DNA of 20,907 nt from Phycisphaerae bacterium (lineage in GTDB: Bacteria > Planctomycetota > Phycisphaerae > UBA1845 > UTPLA1): assembly GCA_016935885.1 (NCBI GenBank), contig JAFGQA010000010.1, forward strand, positions 1 to 20,907, written 5' to 3'. Below the pieces are notes generated by a model. It searched no databases. It was given only the letters and a program-made list of their open reading frames with translations, and was not told where the DNA came from. Shown piece by piece: positions 1 through 7,111 of the stretch. How positions within the stretch are numbered: the first letter of the stretch is position 1; each line of letters begins with the position of its first letter. Position numbers and translations under genes: made by a program.

Positions 1-675
1 ATTGAAGACGAGGCCCCGATCCGAAAGCACCTCAGGTCGGCCCTCGAGCAGGAAGGCTATCGCCTGGTGGAGGCTGAGAACGGGCGCCAGGGACTGGCGC
101 ATGCGACGAACCAGCCGCCCGACTTGGTGATCCTCGACCTCGGCCTGCCCGATATCGACGGTTTGGACGTCATCCGGCGCGTGCGCGAGTGGTCACGCAT
201 GCCGATCGTCATTCTCTCAGCCCGCGGCCAGGAGCGAGACAAGGTTGCGGCTCTCGACGCAGGCGCCGATGATTACGTCACGAAGCCGTTCGGTGTCGGC
301 GAGTTGCTAGCCCGGCTACGCGTGGCTCTCCGGCACGCCTCGCGCGCTGATGACGTCGGCCAGGGTGAGGCGACCGTCATTGAGATTGGCGAACTGAAGC
401 TCGATCTGGCCGCCCGCCGCGCCTTTCTGCGAGGTCAAGACCTTCGGCTTACGCCGATCGAATACCGCCTGCTGACGACGCTGGCACGCCACGGTGGCAA
501 GGTGCTTACGCATCGCTTCCTGCTCAAGGAAGTTTGGGGTCCTGGGGCCGTGGATGAGGTTCACTACCTGCGGGTCCACACCGCCAATCTCCGCCGCAAA
601 ATCGAAGCCGACCCGGCCAGACCCCGGTACTTGCTGACCGAACAGGGCGTCGGATACCGCTTTGCTGACGTGTAG
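1..675 (+). CDS. kdpE: KdpE-type response regulator, 5' end missing
   Basis: DNA-binding response regulator of the OmpR/PhoB class that, with the sensor kinase KdpD, normally controls the kdpFABC high-affinity potassium ATPase. The reading frame is open from base 1, so the start lies upstream. Compared with E. coli KdpE as I recall it, only about six residues are missing. The receiver domain shows the acidic pair (IEDEAP at the very start), the phospho-acceptor Asp in ILDLGLPD (bases 136-138) and the conserved Lys in YVTKPFG. The winged-helix output domain follows, with LTPIEYRLL, VWGP and the C-terminal GVGYRF. The stretches DLGLPDIDG and KVAALDAGADDYVTKPFG are very close to KdpE rather than to PhoB or CpxR. 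It is probably the last gene of a kdp operon lying to the left. The next gene is convergent. Confidence 0.9.
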   Translation: MEDEAPIRKHLRSALEQEGYRLVEAENGRQGLAHATNQPPDLVILDLGLPDIDGLDVIRRVREWSRMPIVILSARGQERDKVAALDAGADDYVTKPFGVGELLARLRVALRHASRADDVGQGEATVIEIGELKLDLAARRAFLRGQDLRLTPIEYRLLTTLARHGGKVLTHRFLLKEVWGPGAVDEVHYLRVHTANLRRKIEADPARPRYLLTEQGVGYRFADV

Positions 676-1196
676 ATACCCCCCGCGATCCCGCCCCGCG
701 CCTCCGTGGAACCGATGCCCGGCAGAATGGCATGGTGCGGAGATCTATCGGCGCAACCTCTTTTCAGGCAGCCGCTAACGACTTGGCGACGGACTCCGGA
801 AGACCGGCCACCCCCTCGGCAAAAAGTTCTAACCGTGTCCAGTCACTTCGATTCGAAAGACCCCTCCCATGTAGCGGCAGAAGCCCGCGGGCGATTTCGG
901 TCTCGCGTGGCGGCCGACCCGCGCGTAGAACGGATTCCGCTCGGATTGCGTAGAAACAGACATCCGGACGCATGAAGGGCGCGTTCCGGGTTCGGCGTGT
1001 GTTAGGAATGAGGCGTGTTGATCGCGCCAAAGATATCCCGCGTGGAGAGCCACCGCGGAGATGCGGAATCCCCCTCGTGGCAAGCCCTGAAGCTCGGCAC
1101 GCTCGCGGGGTGTCATGGAACTCATCCTTCGCTAGCGAAAGTCGCCGGTGTTGACGCCGGCGCGGAATACGCCGATCTGGAACTCGGCATCCTCAA
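676..1196. other. intergenic region without supportable gene
   Basis: These 521 bases separate the convergent 3' ends of kdpE and cpxA. Several open frames of 60-120 codons exist on both strands, but none has a convincing ribosome-binding site, a recognisable motif or family resemblance. I see no clear terminator with a T-run. A short GC-rich inverted repeat (GCCGG...CCGGC around 1143-1161) is the only local structure noted. Confidence 0.5.
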
Positions 1197-2630
1197 TCAG
1201 ATGCCAGTTCGCGCGTCGCGAGGGAGCCGAATCTCAACGACGAGCCCCCCTTCGGGGTGGTTCGTTGCGACAACGCTCCCGCCGTGTGAACGCACCGCTC
1301 GCTCCGTGATAGCGAGGCCAAGCCCAACGCCGCCGGCCTGTCGTTCGCGTGCCCGGCTCACCCGGTAGAACGGGCGAAGAATGTCTGCGAGTTCGGCTTC
1401 TGGCACGCCGGGGCCACGGTCGCGTACGCAGACGACGGCATCCGTCGCGTCCTTCTGAAGCGAGACTTCCACCACCGTTTCGTCAGCCGTGTACGCCAAC
1501 GCGTTTCGCACCACGTTCTCGACAGCTCGCTTCAGCAACTCGGGTACGACCGTTGCGACACAAGGTGCGCACTCCACCAACTCCACGGATCGCGTGCCGT
1601 TGCGGGCCTCGAATTCGGCGTTTTCGATGACTTCTCGAACAAGGTCGGCGAGGTCCACCGGGCAGCGCGCCGCGCCATCCGTATCGCTTTCCAGGCGTGT
1701 GAGCGTGAGCAACTCGCCGATGAGTTCGTCGAGTCGCTCTGCCTCCCGCTCCGCACGGTCCAGCGCCCTGGCGGCGTCCTCGCCGTCCTTCTGACGAGCC
1801 AATTCCAGAGCCACACGCTGTCGGGCGAGCGGTGAGCGGAGCTCGTGGGAGACATCCTGCAACAACCGGCCCTGGGCGACCAGGAGCTTTGCGATGCGCT
1901 CCGCCATGTGGTCAAAGTCGCGGGCCAATTCGCCGATCTCGTCGCGTCGCTTGCCAATCGCCGGGCCGACTCGCTGTTCCATGTCGCCTTGTGCGAAGCG
2001 TCGCAGGGCTGCCCGCAGCTTGAGCACGGGACTGGTGATGTAGCGAGCCAGGATATAGCACACCAGCCCCAAGCCGATTGCGACCGGTGCGAGCCGCAGG
2101 AGTACTACCCAGGCCAAGACCGGCGGTGGTGGTGGCATCTCGGGAGCCTCCGCAACGAAGACGTAGTGTGGACCGTTACGTGCCGGCATGCGCAGGGCGA
2201 GGACAACAGTCCGATCCGCTCCACCTAGTAGAGGCTCGTCGTTCTCCGCCGCCTGGCGTGCAAGTTGCCGCGCGGTCGGCGACAGGTCACGCCCGTGAAC
2301 GTCGATTCCCGCTTCATCAAGCAAGTACGTTCGGATGCCCCACGTCGCGGTCAAGTCATCCATGTCTTCAAGGGCCGCGGCGCTTCCTTCTTTCAGAATC
2401 ACATCTTCCAGACGTCTCGCGTGCTTTTCGAGCAGGTCGCTCATCCGGGTGCGCCAGGTGTCCATTGAGCTCGGCGTCGCCGATCGTGGGACGGGCCCTG
2501 GGCCAGGCGCGCCCGGCGGAAACATGGGCGGCCGAGGCATCAGCCAGAACGCGATCACAAGGCTGACTGCAAACGTGAACAAGACAGTCAGCAGAACCGA
2601 CAGGAAGATCTTCAAGAAGAGCTGTCGCAT
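1197..2630 (-). CDS. cpxA: CpxA-type sensor histidine kinase
   Basis: Inner-membrane sensor kinase of 477 residues, expected to sense envelope stress and phosphorylate the regulator encoded just upstream. TM1 spans about residues 5-30, a periplasmic domain about 31-170, TM2 about 171-196, then HAMP. The dimerisation/phospho-acceptor motif DVSHELRSPL puts the catalytic His near residue 262, and it resembles CpxA. The ATPase domain has the N box (ENVVRNAL, ~371-378), G1 (DRGPGVP, ~404-410) and G2 (GVGLGLAI, ~434-441). I start it at the ATG at 2630, because the open frame upstream overlaps the regulator gene and reads as non-protein-like sequence, while from 2630 the protein begins directly with MRQLFLKIF and the first membrane segment. 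Its Shine-Dalgarno is weak. The gap to the upstream stop is 67 bases, so the pair is very likely one operon. The periplasmic linker is proline-rich (PRPPMFPPGAPGPGPVP). Family placement is firm; the Cpx subtype is supported by the DNA boxes nearby. Confidence 0.85.
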   Translation of the reverse strand: MRQLFLKIFLSVLLTVLFTFAVSLVIAFWLMPRPPMFPPGAPGPGPVPRSATPSSMDTWRTRMSDLLEKHARRLEDVILKEGSAAALEDMDDLTATWGIRTYLLDEAGIDVHGRDLSPTARQLARQAAENDEPLLGGADRTVVLALRMPARNGPHYVFVAEAPEMPPPPPVLAWVVLLRLAPVAIGLGLVCYILARYITSPVLKLRAALRRFAQGDMEQRVGPAIGKRRDEIGELARDFDHMAERIAKLLVAQGRLLQDVSHELRSPLARQRVALELARQKDGEDAARALDRAEREAERLDELIGELLTLTRLESDTDGAARCPVDLADLVREVIENAEFEARNGTRSVELVECAPCVATVVPELLKRAVENVVRNALAYTADETVVEVSLQKDATDAVVCVRDRGPGVPEAELADILRPFYRVSRARERQAGGVGLGLAITERAVRSHGGSVVATNHPEGGLVVEIRLPRDARTGI

Positions 2631-2697
2631 AGTCGTTACTGCTCGCTTAGCCGGCGGATTGGACTCGCGCGCGTCGGCTTGCCGTCCACTGCACTGC

Positions 2698-3420
2698 TCA
2701 TGATTCCATGCTCGCGCACGTGTAGACGTAACCCACGCCGCGCATCGCCTTGATACGTTCGACGCCACCGTGTTCGTGCCCGAGTTTTCGGCGCAGGTGG
2801 CTGACATGCATGTCGATGCTGCGGTCCATAGGTGCCGGATCGCGGTCGAGAACGATGCGGAAAAGCTCCTTGCGATTGACCACACTTCCCGCAGACCGCA
2901 TCAGCACTTCCAGCAGATCGAACTCGGCGCCGGTGAGTTCGACAAGCTGACCGCCGCGCCTCACCTGGCGGGCTCCGAGATCCACCTCGACGTCGCCGAC
3001 AACCAGCCGCTCGCCCGGCGTGTGCTTGTTGGCAGCATGCTCTCGCATCGCCATCCGGCGCATGATCGCGCGAATGCGAGCCGCCAGCTCGCGGGGGTTG
3101 AACGGCTTGGGCAGGTAGTCATCGGCGCCCAGTTCCAGGCCAATGATGCGGTCCACGTCATCACCGCGTGCCGTCAGCATCAACACGGGCATCATGCACT
3201 GCGCGCGGATGCGTCGCAGAACCTCGAAACCATCGATGCCGGGCAGCATGACGTCGAGAACGACCAACCGGTGTTCTCCCGACAGAGCCCGCTCGACGCC
3301 CTGCTCACCATCTTGGACCGTCTCAACGTCAAACGCTTGGGAGCCGAGGTACTCCGTCACGAGCTCACAGAGCTCCAAGTCATCATCGACGATCAGCAGC
3401 CGGTTTTCGGACGTGGTCAC
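2698..3420 (-). CDS. cpxR: CpxR-type response regulator
   Basis: OmpR-class response regulator, about 240 residues, partner of the kinase encoded immediately downstream. The receiver domain has the acidic cluster LLIVDDD (Asp 12-13), phospho-acceptor Asp56 in VVLDVMLPG, and the switch Lys105 in YLPKPFNP. The C-terminal winged helix contains LTGAEFDLLEVLM, HVSHLRRKL and the ending RGVGYVY. I place the start at the GTG at 3420: AGGAG (3427-3431) lies six bases upstream of it, but abuts the in-frame ATG at 3426 with no spacing. A third in-frame ATG at 3447 has no good Shine-Dalgarno. The upstream region carries a TATACT element and a GTGAA-N5-GTAAA box, which fits the known autoregulation of cpxR in enterobacteria. 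Assignment to the Cpx branch rests on the sequence, on partner similarity and on the presence of CpxR-like boxes at other genes in the window. Confidence 0.85.
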   Translation of the reverse strand: MTTSENRLLIVDDDLELCELVTEYLGSQAFDVETVQDGEQGVERALSGEHRLVVLDVMLPGIDGFEVLRRIRAQCMMPVLMLTARGDDVDRIIGLELGADDYLPKPFNPRELAARIRAIMRRMAMREHAANKHTPGERLVVGDVEVDLGARQVRRGGQLVELTGAEFDLLEVLMRSAGSVVNRKELFRIVLDRDPAPMDRSIDMHVSHLRRKLGHEHGGVERIKAMRGVGYVYTCASMES

Positions 3421-3462
3421 ACACATCTCCTGCAGTCCGGCACCCATCCGCTTGCCCGCGCC

Positions 3463-3468
3463 AGTATA
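3463..3468 (-). promoter_or_regulatory. probable -10 element of the cpxR promoter
   Basis: TATACT on the minus strand, preceded by TTTGGG, lies about 45 bases upstream of the chosen cpxR start. No good -35 hexamer lies 17 bases further up, which would suit an activator-dependent promoter. The CpxR-type box at 3524-3538 sits roughly 60-75 bases upstream of it. Confidence 0.45.
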
Positions 3469-3523
3469 CCCAAAGGACTCCGCTTCCGCCCCTCATCGTA
3501 TGAGGCTTCTGATCTTGCGGTGC

Positions 3524-3538
3524 GTGAAGAAAAGTAAA
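3524..3538 (+). promoter_or_regulatory. CpxR-type box upstream of cpxR
   Basis: GTGAA-GAAAA-GTAAA followed by G: a direct repeat with ten-base periodicity. It matches the CpxR consensus GTAAA-N5-GTAAA at nine of ten fixed positions. It lies about 105 bases upstream of the cpxR start and suggests autoregulation. The same motif occurs three more times in the window, at 6703, 6758 and 7097. Confidence 0.65.
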
Positions 3539-3689
3539 GAAACCCCGCCGCGCGTTGTCGGCACAAGCGAGGGGCAGGAGTCGGACGACCACTCACGCGC
3601 GCAGGATGTGCACGTGGTGTCAAGTTCCGCTAAGAAGCTGCTTCGGCGGACATCCCCCTGGTATCCATAAAGGTTCCTTGCCTCGGCTG

Positions 3690-3749
3690 GCCCAACGCTC
3701 AGCATCAGCGGCGGCGCGCAGCGCCGTCCGCTGCATGCTCTTGTTGGGC
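3690..3749 (-). other. integron attC recombination site
   Basis: A 60-bp imperfect palindrome on the minus strand. It starts with GCCCAAC (fits R'' RYYYAAC, 3743-3749) and ends with GTTGGGC (fits R' GTTRRRY, 3690-3696). Between them an inner stem AGCAT/CAGCGG/CGGC pairs with its complement, leaving two single unpaired bases on one arm. An unpaired spacer (AAG against GCTC) sits next to the outer boxes, and the loop is 7 bases (GCTGCGC). These are the hallmarks of attC sites, including extrahelical bases. Orientation is canonical for a cassette whose gene is the minus-strand membrane-protein gene ending inside the site. No integrase gene, attI or second attC is visible in the window. Confidence 0.8.
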
Positions 3750-4088
3750 GGTCCGGCCATCATCGCTTGGGGACCGGTAGGCCTGACGATGCCACGCAAA
3801 TGCCCCAAGCGTATTCAGGGCGATGACGATCAATACAACGAAAACTACAGCCCGCCGAGAGGAGTACTTGAGTGCAACCAGCGAAGCTACGAAGTAGTAG
3901 GCTGCTACGACAACCACCATGGTAGACAGCGTGTCAACACTCCCCGGAAGTAGCAGAGTGAGCGGGAAGTACGGACCTTCCATCCAAATGGCCACGCTAA
4001 CGTACCCGCTGAGGAGCAACAAGGCCGTCAGCACCACCAGCACGCTTGCTACAGCCATTGCGGAGAGAACCCGTGTTCTTGTGTTCAT
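3705..4088 (-). CDS. small membrane protein carried as a putative integron gene cassette
   Basis: A protein of 127 residues with about three predicted membrane segments (roughly 8-28, 57-75 and 80-98) and short charged loops. I do not recognise the family. The start is the ATG at 4088, which has AGAGGA six bases upstream; the longer in-frame ATG at 4121 lacks this. The last ~15 residues (from TAQQEHAADG on) are encoded by the attC site itself, which is typical of cassette genes whose frame runs into the recombination site. Cassette genes usually lack their own promoter, and I see no convincing -35/-10 pair in the 300 bases upstream. Function cannot be assigned from sequence. Confidence 0.65.
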   Translation of the reverse strand: MNTRTRVLSAMAVASVLVVLTALLLLSGYVSVAIWMEGPYFPLTLLLPGSVDTLSTMVVVVAAYYFVASLVALKYSSRRAVVFVVLIVIALNTLGAFAWHRQAYRSPSDDGRTAQQEHAADGAARRR

Positions 4089-4402
4089 GTTCGGTCCTCT
4101 TGTGGTCATCTGCGCAGTCATTCGTCAGTGCCTCTCCTCCGTGGGAGATGTGACGACCCGGTCGCCTGACCCGACATTTCCCAAATAGCCGGCGCTCCGC
4201 GACATCGCCGAGCTTCTTCTCTCGAATCGTACGCGTTTCCACGCTCCGAGTGCAAGTTGCACGGATATGGCTCGGCCAGCGGTGCCGGGCGAAGGCCGAA
4301 AACCCGGCACACTCAGCTAGTTATGACGCCTTGCCCGCAGCCGGCGCACACGACAACGACGGCCGCCACTACACGGATCGGTTTTTCGAGTATCTGAAGC
4401 TG
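4089..4402. other. gap between the cassette gene and the transposase gene
   Basis: No gene is supported here. The region should contain the upstream boundary of the cassette and the left end of the insertion sequence, but neither can be fixed. No RYYYAAC box (the expected upstream cassette junction, read on the plus strand) was found next to the gene. A possible insertion-sequence end starting CCCGG is at 4303. Confidence 0.4.
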
Positions 4403-5855
4403 TCATCCGATCCCCGCCAGCGGCGGACGGAACCGCAATCGCTTGATCCGCGCCAGGATGGCCGCGAACAAATCACGGGGCACCGCCACTTCCGTCATCT
4501 GGAACATGATGTACCGAGCGTGGCGGACCACTTTTGCACCGATCTTGACCAGCTTCTCCCGCAGCGTGGTCAGCGTCCAGTGCTTCACCGCCCGGGGCCG
4601 CGCCAGCCGGCGCAGGAAGTTGCCCAGGTTGTACGCCAAGGCAAAGAGCTGCAGCCGGACCTGATTGTCCACAAAGTCATGGCAGCTCAGCCGCGTCCAC
4701 TTCACCGCGTTCTTGCCCTCCTTGATCCACTGCTCGGCGGTGCCGCGTCCGTTGTAGAACTTCACAACCCGATCCGCCGATCGCCACAGGTTCGTCACGA
4801 TGAAGCCCACCCGGGGAAACAGCTCGCCCCTGTGCCATTCGATCTTGGCGACCACGCGCCGTGGCGTGTCCCAACTGGTCGCTTGGTACACGAAGTCGTG
4901 GTGCCAGATGATGGGCCGGGTCGGCGGCCGACCCACCGGACGCGTCAGGAACGGCTCGATCTCCCGCTCCAGGACCGCATTGGCCGGCAGACGGATGGCG
5001 TAGAGGTAGCCCTCAGATTCCAGGTACTCGTACAATTCCGGCCGGGCGAACGCCGCGTCGCCACGGAAGAAGCGTCGGATGTCGCGACCGCGGTAACGGG
5101 CCACGATCGGCTTCAGCACCGAGCGCCAATCGTCGGCACTGGCCACGTTCCCATTCCGCAGCAACGCCCGCTCCAGGTCGCCACACTGGTTGAAGCAGAA
5201 CAGCGGGTGGTAACAGGTGCAGCCGAAGTGGCCGTTGTACGCCGAGCCTTCCTGTTCGCCGTAGGTCTCACTGACCGAGCTGTCCAGGTCGAGGATGATC
5301 TCGCGGATGGGTTTACGATCATGAACTGCATCTATCCAGCGGCCGGACAGATCCAACAGCGTCGCCAGATGCGTCGGTTGCGCGAGGATATCAGTTTCGA
5401 ACCACCTCATCTGACTGGTGGAAGCCGCGTGTTTGTTCTTCGTCCGGCCACCGACGACGTGCCGCATCGCCGGATCGACCGCGAGCCGCTCCGCGTCGTT
5501 GGTGTCCTCGTAGCCCGCCAGACGGCTGAAGACCGACTGCCGAAGCTGCGCCGTCAGCGTGTGCTGACGGTTGTTGCCGGTGCGATGATCCACAAACAGA
5601 CCGTCTCCCATCGCTGTCAATCCCAGCGTGTCATCAAGTTCGCGATAGGCCAGCAATCCAGCGTCTGGAGTGATCCGTGAACCATGGAAAGCGAACTTCA
5701 GGCCGCCGTCGAACCCGACACGCAACGCCTCCTTGCGTCTTTCACCCATTGGGTCCTCCGCCGTTTTCGAGCTGCGATGCCGAAAAACGCTTGATTTATG
5801 GCTCCAAATCTATGTCAAGTATAACACACTGTAGACATCATCTGGGAAATCCGGG
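4303..5855 (-). mobile_element. IS1380-family insertion sequence (ends tentative)
   Basis: The transposase identity makes an IS1380-family element certain in kind, but its ends are only guessed. Reading inward, the left side begins CCCGGCACACTCAG at 4303 and the right side begins CCCGGATTTCCCAG at 5855. They share CCCGG and a CAG at the same spacing, and IS1380-family ends usually begin with CC. This would give about 1.55 kb, slightly short for the family. No matching target duplication is seen. The proposed right end lies exactly where the adjacent dispersed repeat (5853-5950) loses its outer end, which fits insertion into, or deletion of, that repeat. Confidence 0.35.
4403..5749 (-). CDS. 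IS1380-family transposase
   Basis: DDE transposase of 448 residues, a normal full length for the family. Catalytic residues in the expected places are Asp156 in IILDLDSSV, Asp231 in FFRGDAAFARPELY, and a Glu near 339 in NGRGTAEQWIKEGK. The family-typical stretch ETYGEQEGSAYNGHFG follows the first Asp, and the C-terminal basic region carries REKLVKIGAKVVRHARY, also characteristic. The ATG at 5749 has a strong GGAGG five bases upstream. The frame is intact with no stop or frameshift, so the element may still be active. It separates the integron cassette from the Cpx-regulated genes. A TATACT hexamer at 5818-5823 (minus strand) could be its -10 element, but no clear -35 accompanies it. Confidence 0.92.
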   Translation of the reverse strand: MGERRKEALRVGFDGGLKFAFHGSRITPDAGLLAYRELDDTLGLTAMGDGLFVDHRTGNNRQHTLTAQLRQSVFSRLAGYEDTNDAERLAVDPAMRHVVGGRTKNKHAASTSQMRWFETDILAQPTHLATLLDLSGRWIDAVHDRKPIREIILDLDSSVSETYGEQEGSAYNGHFGCTCYHPLFCFNQCGDLERALLRNGNVASADDWRSVLKPIVARYRGRDIRRFFRGDAAFARPELYEYLESEGYLYAIRLPANAVLEREIEPFLTRPVGRPPTRPIIWHHDFVYQATSWDTPRRVVAKIEWHRGELFPRVGFIVTNLWRSADRVVKFYNGRGTAEQWIKEGKNAVKWTRLSCHDFVDNQVRLQLFALAYNLGNFLRRLARPRAVKHWTLTTLREKLVKIGAKVVRHARYIMFQMTEVAVPRDLFAAILARIKRLRFRPPLAGIG

Positions 5856-5950
5856 TTCAGAACCGTGGAGACAAGCGAGAGAATACCCAGTGAAGCATCC
5901 AAGCCACCGGCTTTGGCACCGGTGCCACAGAGGGTTCTGAAACAGCTTCC
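5853..5950 (+). repeat. ~100-bp dispersed repeat, copy A (left end truncated)
   Basis: An inverted partner of the copy at 6911-7012. On its plus strand it contains TTCAGAACCGTGGAGACAAG (5856-5875) and continues identical to copy B through GCGAGAGAAT. After a diverged middle both share GGTGCCACA and end in CTGAAACAGCTTC. In the intact copy the two ends are inverted repeats of each other (GCTGTTTCAG.../...CTGAAACAGC), giving a MITE-like layout. Copy A lacks the outer GAGCTGT of its left end, where the IS1380 element appears to abut. No transposase is encoded. About 35 bases beyond the right end, GGATCGCAGGA (5985-5995) is also shared with the flank of copy B. Confidence 0.7.
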
Positions 5951-6033
5951 AGGCGTCGAGGAACCGTGCGCATTCGCCAACGAAGGATCGCAGGACCGAG
6001 CCTGATGGTCACGACCGCCGAAGAAGCGGTGCG

Positions 6034-6561
6034 TCAGGCTTCGTCATCGACCAGGGGGAACAGCATCGACAGCAGCGTGGAAGCGTTGCTCTCCTCGCTG
6101 GTTGAGCCGGCAAGCGAGGCAAGAAGCTCACTGTCGAACCGGATTCCAGCCCCACTCGAATCCTGCTGCGGTGGCGGCATGTTCTGCATGCGATTCTTGG
6201 CCTCGGTCATGCGGCTTTCGATCTCCGTGGTGTCGACCCCATACTCCTGGAGTGTGGTCAAGATCGCATTGTCAATAGCCTTGTGTCCGGCTTCCCGATC
6301 GTCTGATTGCCGGGCTGCCTCCATGGCGGAGGAGATCGCCTCCTTCAAGTCGGTTTTGAGGGCGTCAATCTGTTCCTCGGTTAGCCCTGCGGTCTGTGCC
6401 GACTCTTCGACGTCTTCCCACAATTGCGGCGGGCCTTCGCCACCTTGCGGTGGCGCCTGCGGCGCACGAGTTGTGCCCACCGCCATCTCCTGCTGTGCCA
6501 TCTGCCACAGGTACTGGAGCGATTCAGCGCCCGTGCTTCCGATACCTGAAATGCTGGACAT
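6034..6561 (-). CDS. small LTEEQ-containing protein, probable CpxR target
   Basis: A protein of 175 residues with no signal peptide and no membrane segment; family not recognised with confidence. The N-terminus (MSSISGIG...) is Ser/Gly-rich, followed by a Gln/Pro-rich stretch. A central helical region beginning GLTEEQIDALKTDLKEAI (LTEEQ at about 60-64) recalls both EF-hand/Spy-type helices and the LTxxQ motif of the neighbouring lipoprotein. The C-terminal third is polar, with a PPPQQ tract. The ATG at 6561 is chosen because AAAGGAG (6568-6574) lies six bases upstream of it; the in-frame ATG at 6567 abuts AGGAG directly. Two CpxR-type boxes lie 142-211 bases upstream of the start, so it is probably part of the Cpx regulon. 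It lies between the two inverted copies of the ~100-bp repeat. Confidence 0.7.
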   Translation of the reverse strand: MSSISGIGSTGAESLQYLWQMAQQEMAVGTTRAPQAPPQGGEGPPQLWEDVEESAQTAGLTEEQIDALKTDLKEAISSAMEAARQSDDREAGHKAIDNAILTTLQEYGVDTTEIESRMTEAKNRMQNMPPPQQDSSGAGIRFDSELLASLAGSTSEESNASTLLSMLFPLVDDEA

Positions 6562-6702
6562 TGTCATCTCCTTTCTGTTGTGTTGTGACGGCGATGCACA
6601 GCCTTTGGAAGCGGCGGCTCGGACGCCCCGCGTGTGTCGGCCGCCGCTCCGTATGGCTCCGCTGTTGGGCTTATCGATCGCTCACCGACTGCGCTTGACC
6701 CC

Positions 6703-6717
6703 TTGACGATTCTTTAC
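6703..6717 (-). promoter_or_regulatory. CpxR-type box
   Basis: On the minus strand GTAAA-GAATC-GTCAA, followed by G. It matches GTAAA-N5-GTAAA at nine of ten positions. It lies about 142 bases upstream of the LTEEQ gene start and 41 bases from the next box, so the two could form a double operator. Confidence 0.6.
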
Positions 6718-6757
6718 GCGGTCTGCGCACCGCGACGCGGGGTCCCAATGCCCCATC

Positions 6758-6772
6758 GTAAAGAAATGTAAA
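6758..6772 (+). promoter_or_regulatory. CpxR-type box (perfect match)
   Basis: GTAAA-GAAAT-GTAAA, followed by G: an exact match to the CpxR consensus GTAAA-N5-GTAAA. It is about 197 bases upstream of the LTEEQ gene and almost 500 bases from the lipoprotein gene, so it more likely serves the former together with the box at 6703-6717. Confidence 0.65.
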
Positions 6773-6910
6773 GAACGGCACACGGCCCACTGACCATTCT
6801 CTACCTAATGCTGACCGACCGGCGTGGACGACCCGGGGATAATGGGCACACGTTGGAGCACTTGAGAGTGCGGTAGTATCTGAGCGACCGGAGCCACCGG
6901 ATTCCGCCGA

Positions 6911-7012
6911 GAAGCTGTTTCAGGACCCTATGTGGCACCAGTGCCCATGCCCGTGGATTGGTTGACTCACTGGGCATTCTCTCGCTTGTCTCCACGGTTC
7001 TGAAACAGCTCC
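6911..7012 (-). repeat. ~100-bp dispersed repeat, copy B (complete)
   Basis: Inverted relative to copy A at 5853-5950, with roughly 80% identity by eye over about 98 bases and a 29-base identical block. Both ends are intact: GAAGCTGTTTCAGGACC at the left and GGTTCTGAAACAGCTCCC at the right, an imperfect terminal inverted repeat. Read from the minus strand, both copies give a similar short open frame beginning ETSER and containing RVLKQL, which may simply reflect DNA conservation. The flank carries GGATCGCAGGA at 7040-7050, also present beyond copy A. No obvious target duplication was found. Confidence 0.7.
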
Positions 7013-7096
7013 CAAACGCCTCGCTGCCATGACACCTGAGGATCGCAGGAAACGGTCGGAAGCCATTAGCATGGGCACGCGACTCATGGGCGTGCC

Positions 7097-7111
7097 TTTA
7101 CGATTCTTTAC
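7097..7111 (-). promoter_or_regulatory. CpxR-type box (perfect match) upstream of the LTxxQ lipoprotein
   Basis: On the minus strand GTAAA-GAATC-GTAAA, followed by G: an exact match to GTAAA-N5-GTAAA. It has the same spacer (GAATC) as the box at 6703-6717. It lies about 142 bases upstream of the lipoprotein start, close to the distance of the 6703-6717 box from its own gene. Confidence 0.7.

Noticed and set aside
1015..1368. Plus-strand frame of 117 codons after kdpE
   Set aside because: It has no Shine-Dalgarno, runs into the antisense of cpxA and shows no recognisable domain.
2631..2885. Upstream extension of the cpxA frame by 85 codons
   Set aside because: It overlaps the cpxR coding region in another frame and reads as Arg/Ser/Cys-rich noise; the membrane segment starts right after the ATG at 2630.
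4300..4310. attI or second attC near the cassette's upstream edge
   Set aside because: No RYYYAAC/GTTRRRY pair with an internal palindrome was found between 4089 and 4360.
4250..5680. Long plus-strand open frame of 476 codons
   Set aside because: It is antisense to the IS1380 transposase, Arg/Gln/Pro-rich, and matches no family; a shadow of GC-rich coding DNA.
5813..5823. TTGACA overlapping TATACT as a transposase promoter
   Set aside because: The hexamers overlap, so they cannot form a -35/-10 pair; TATACT alone has no good -35.
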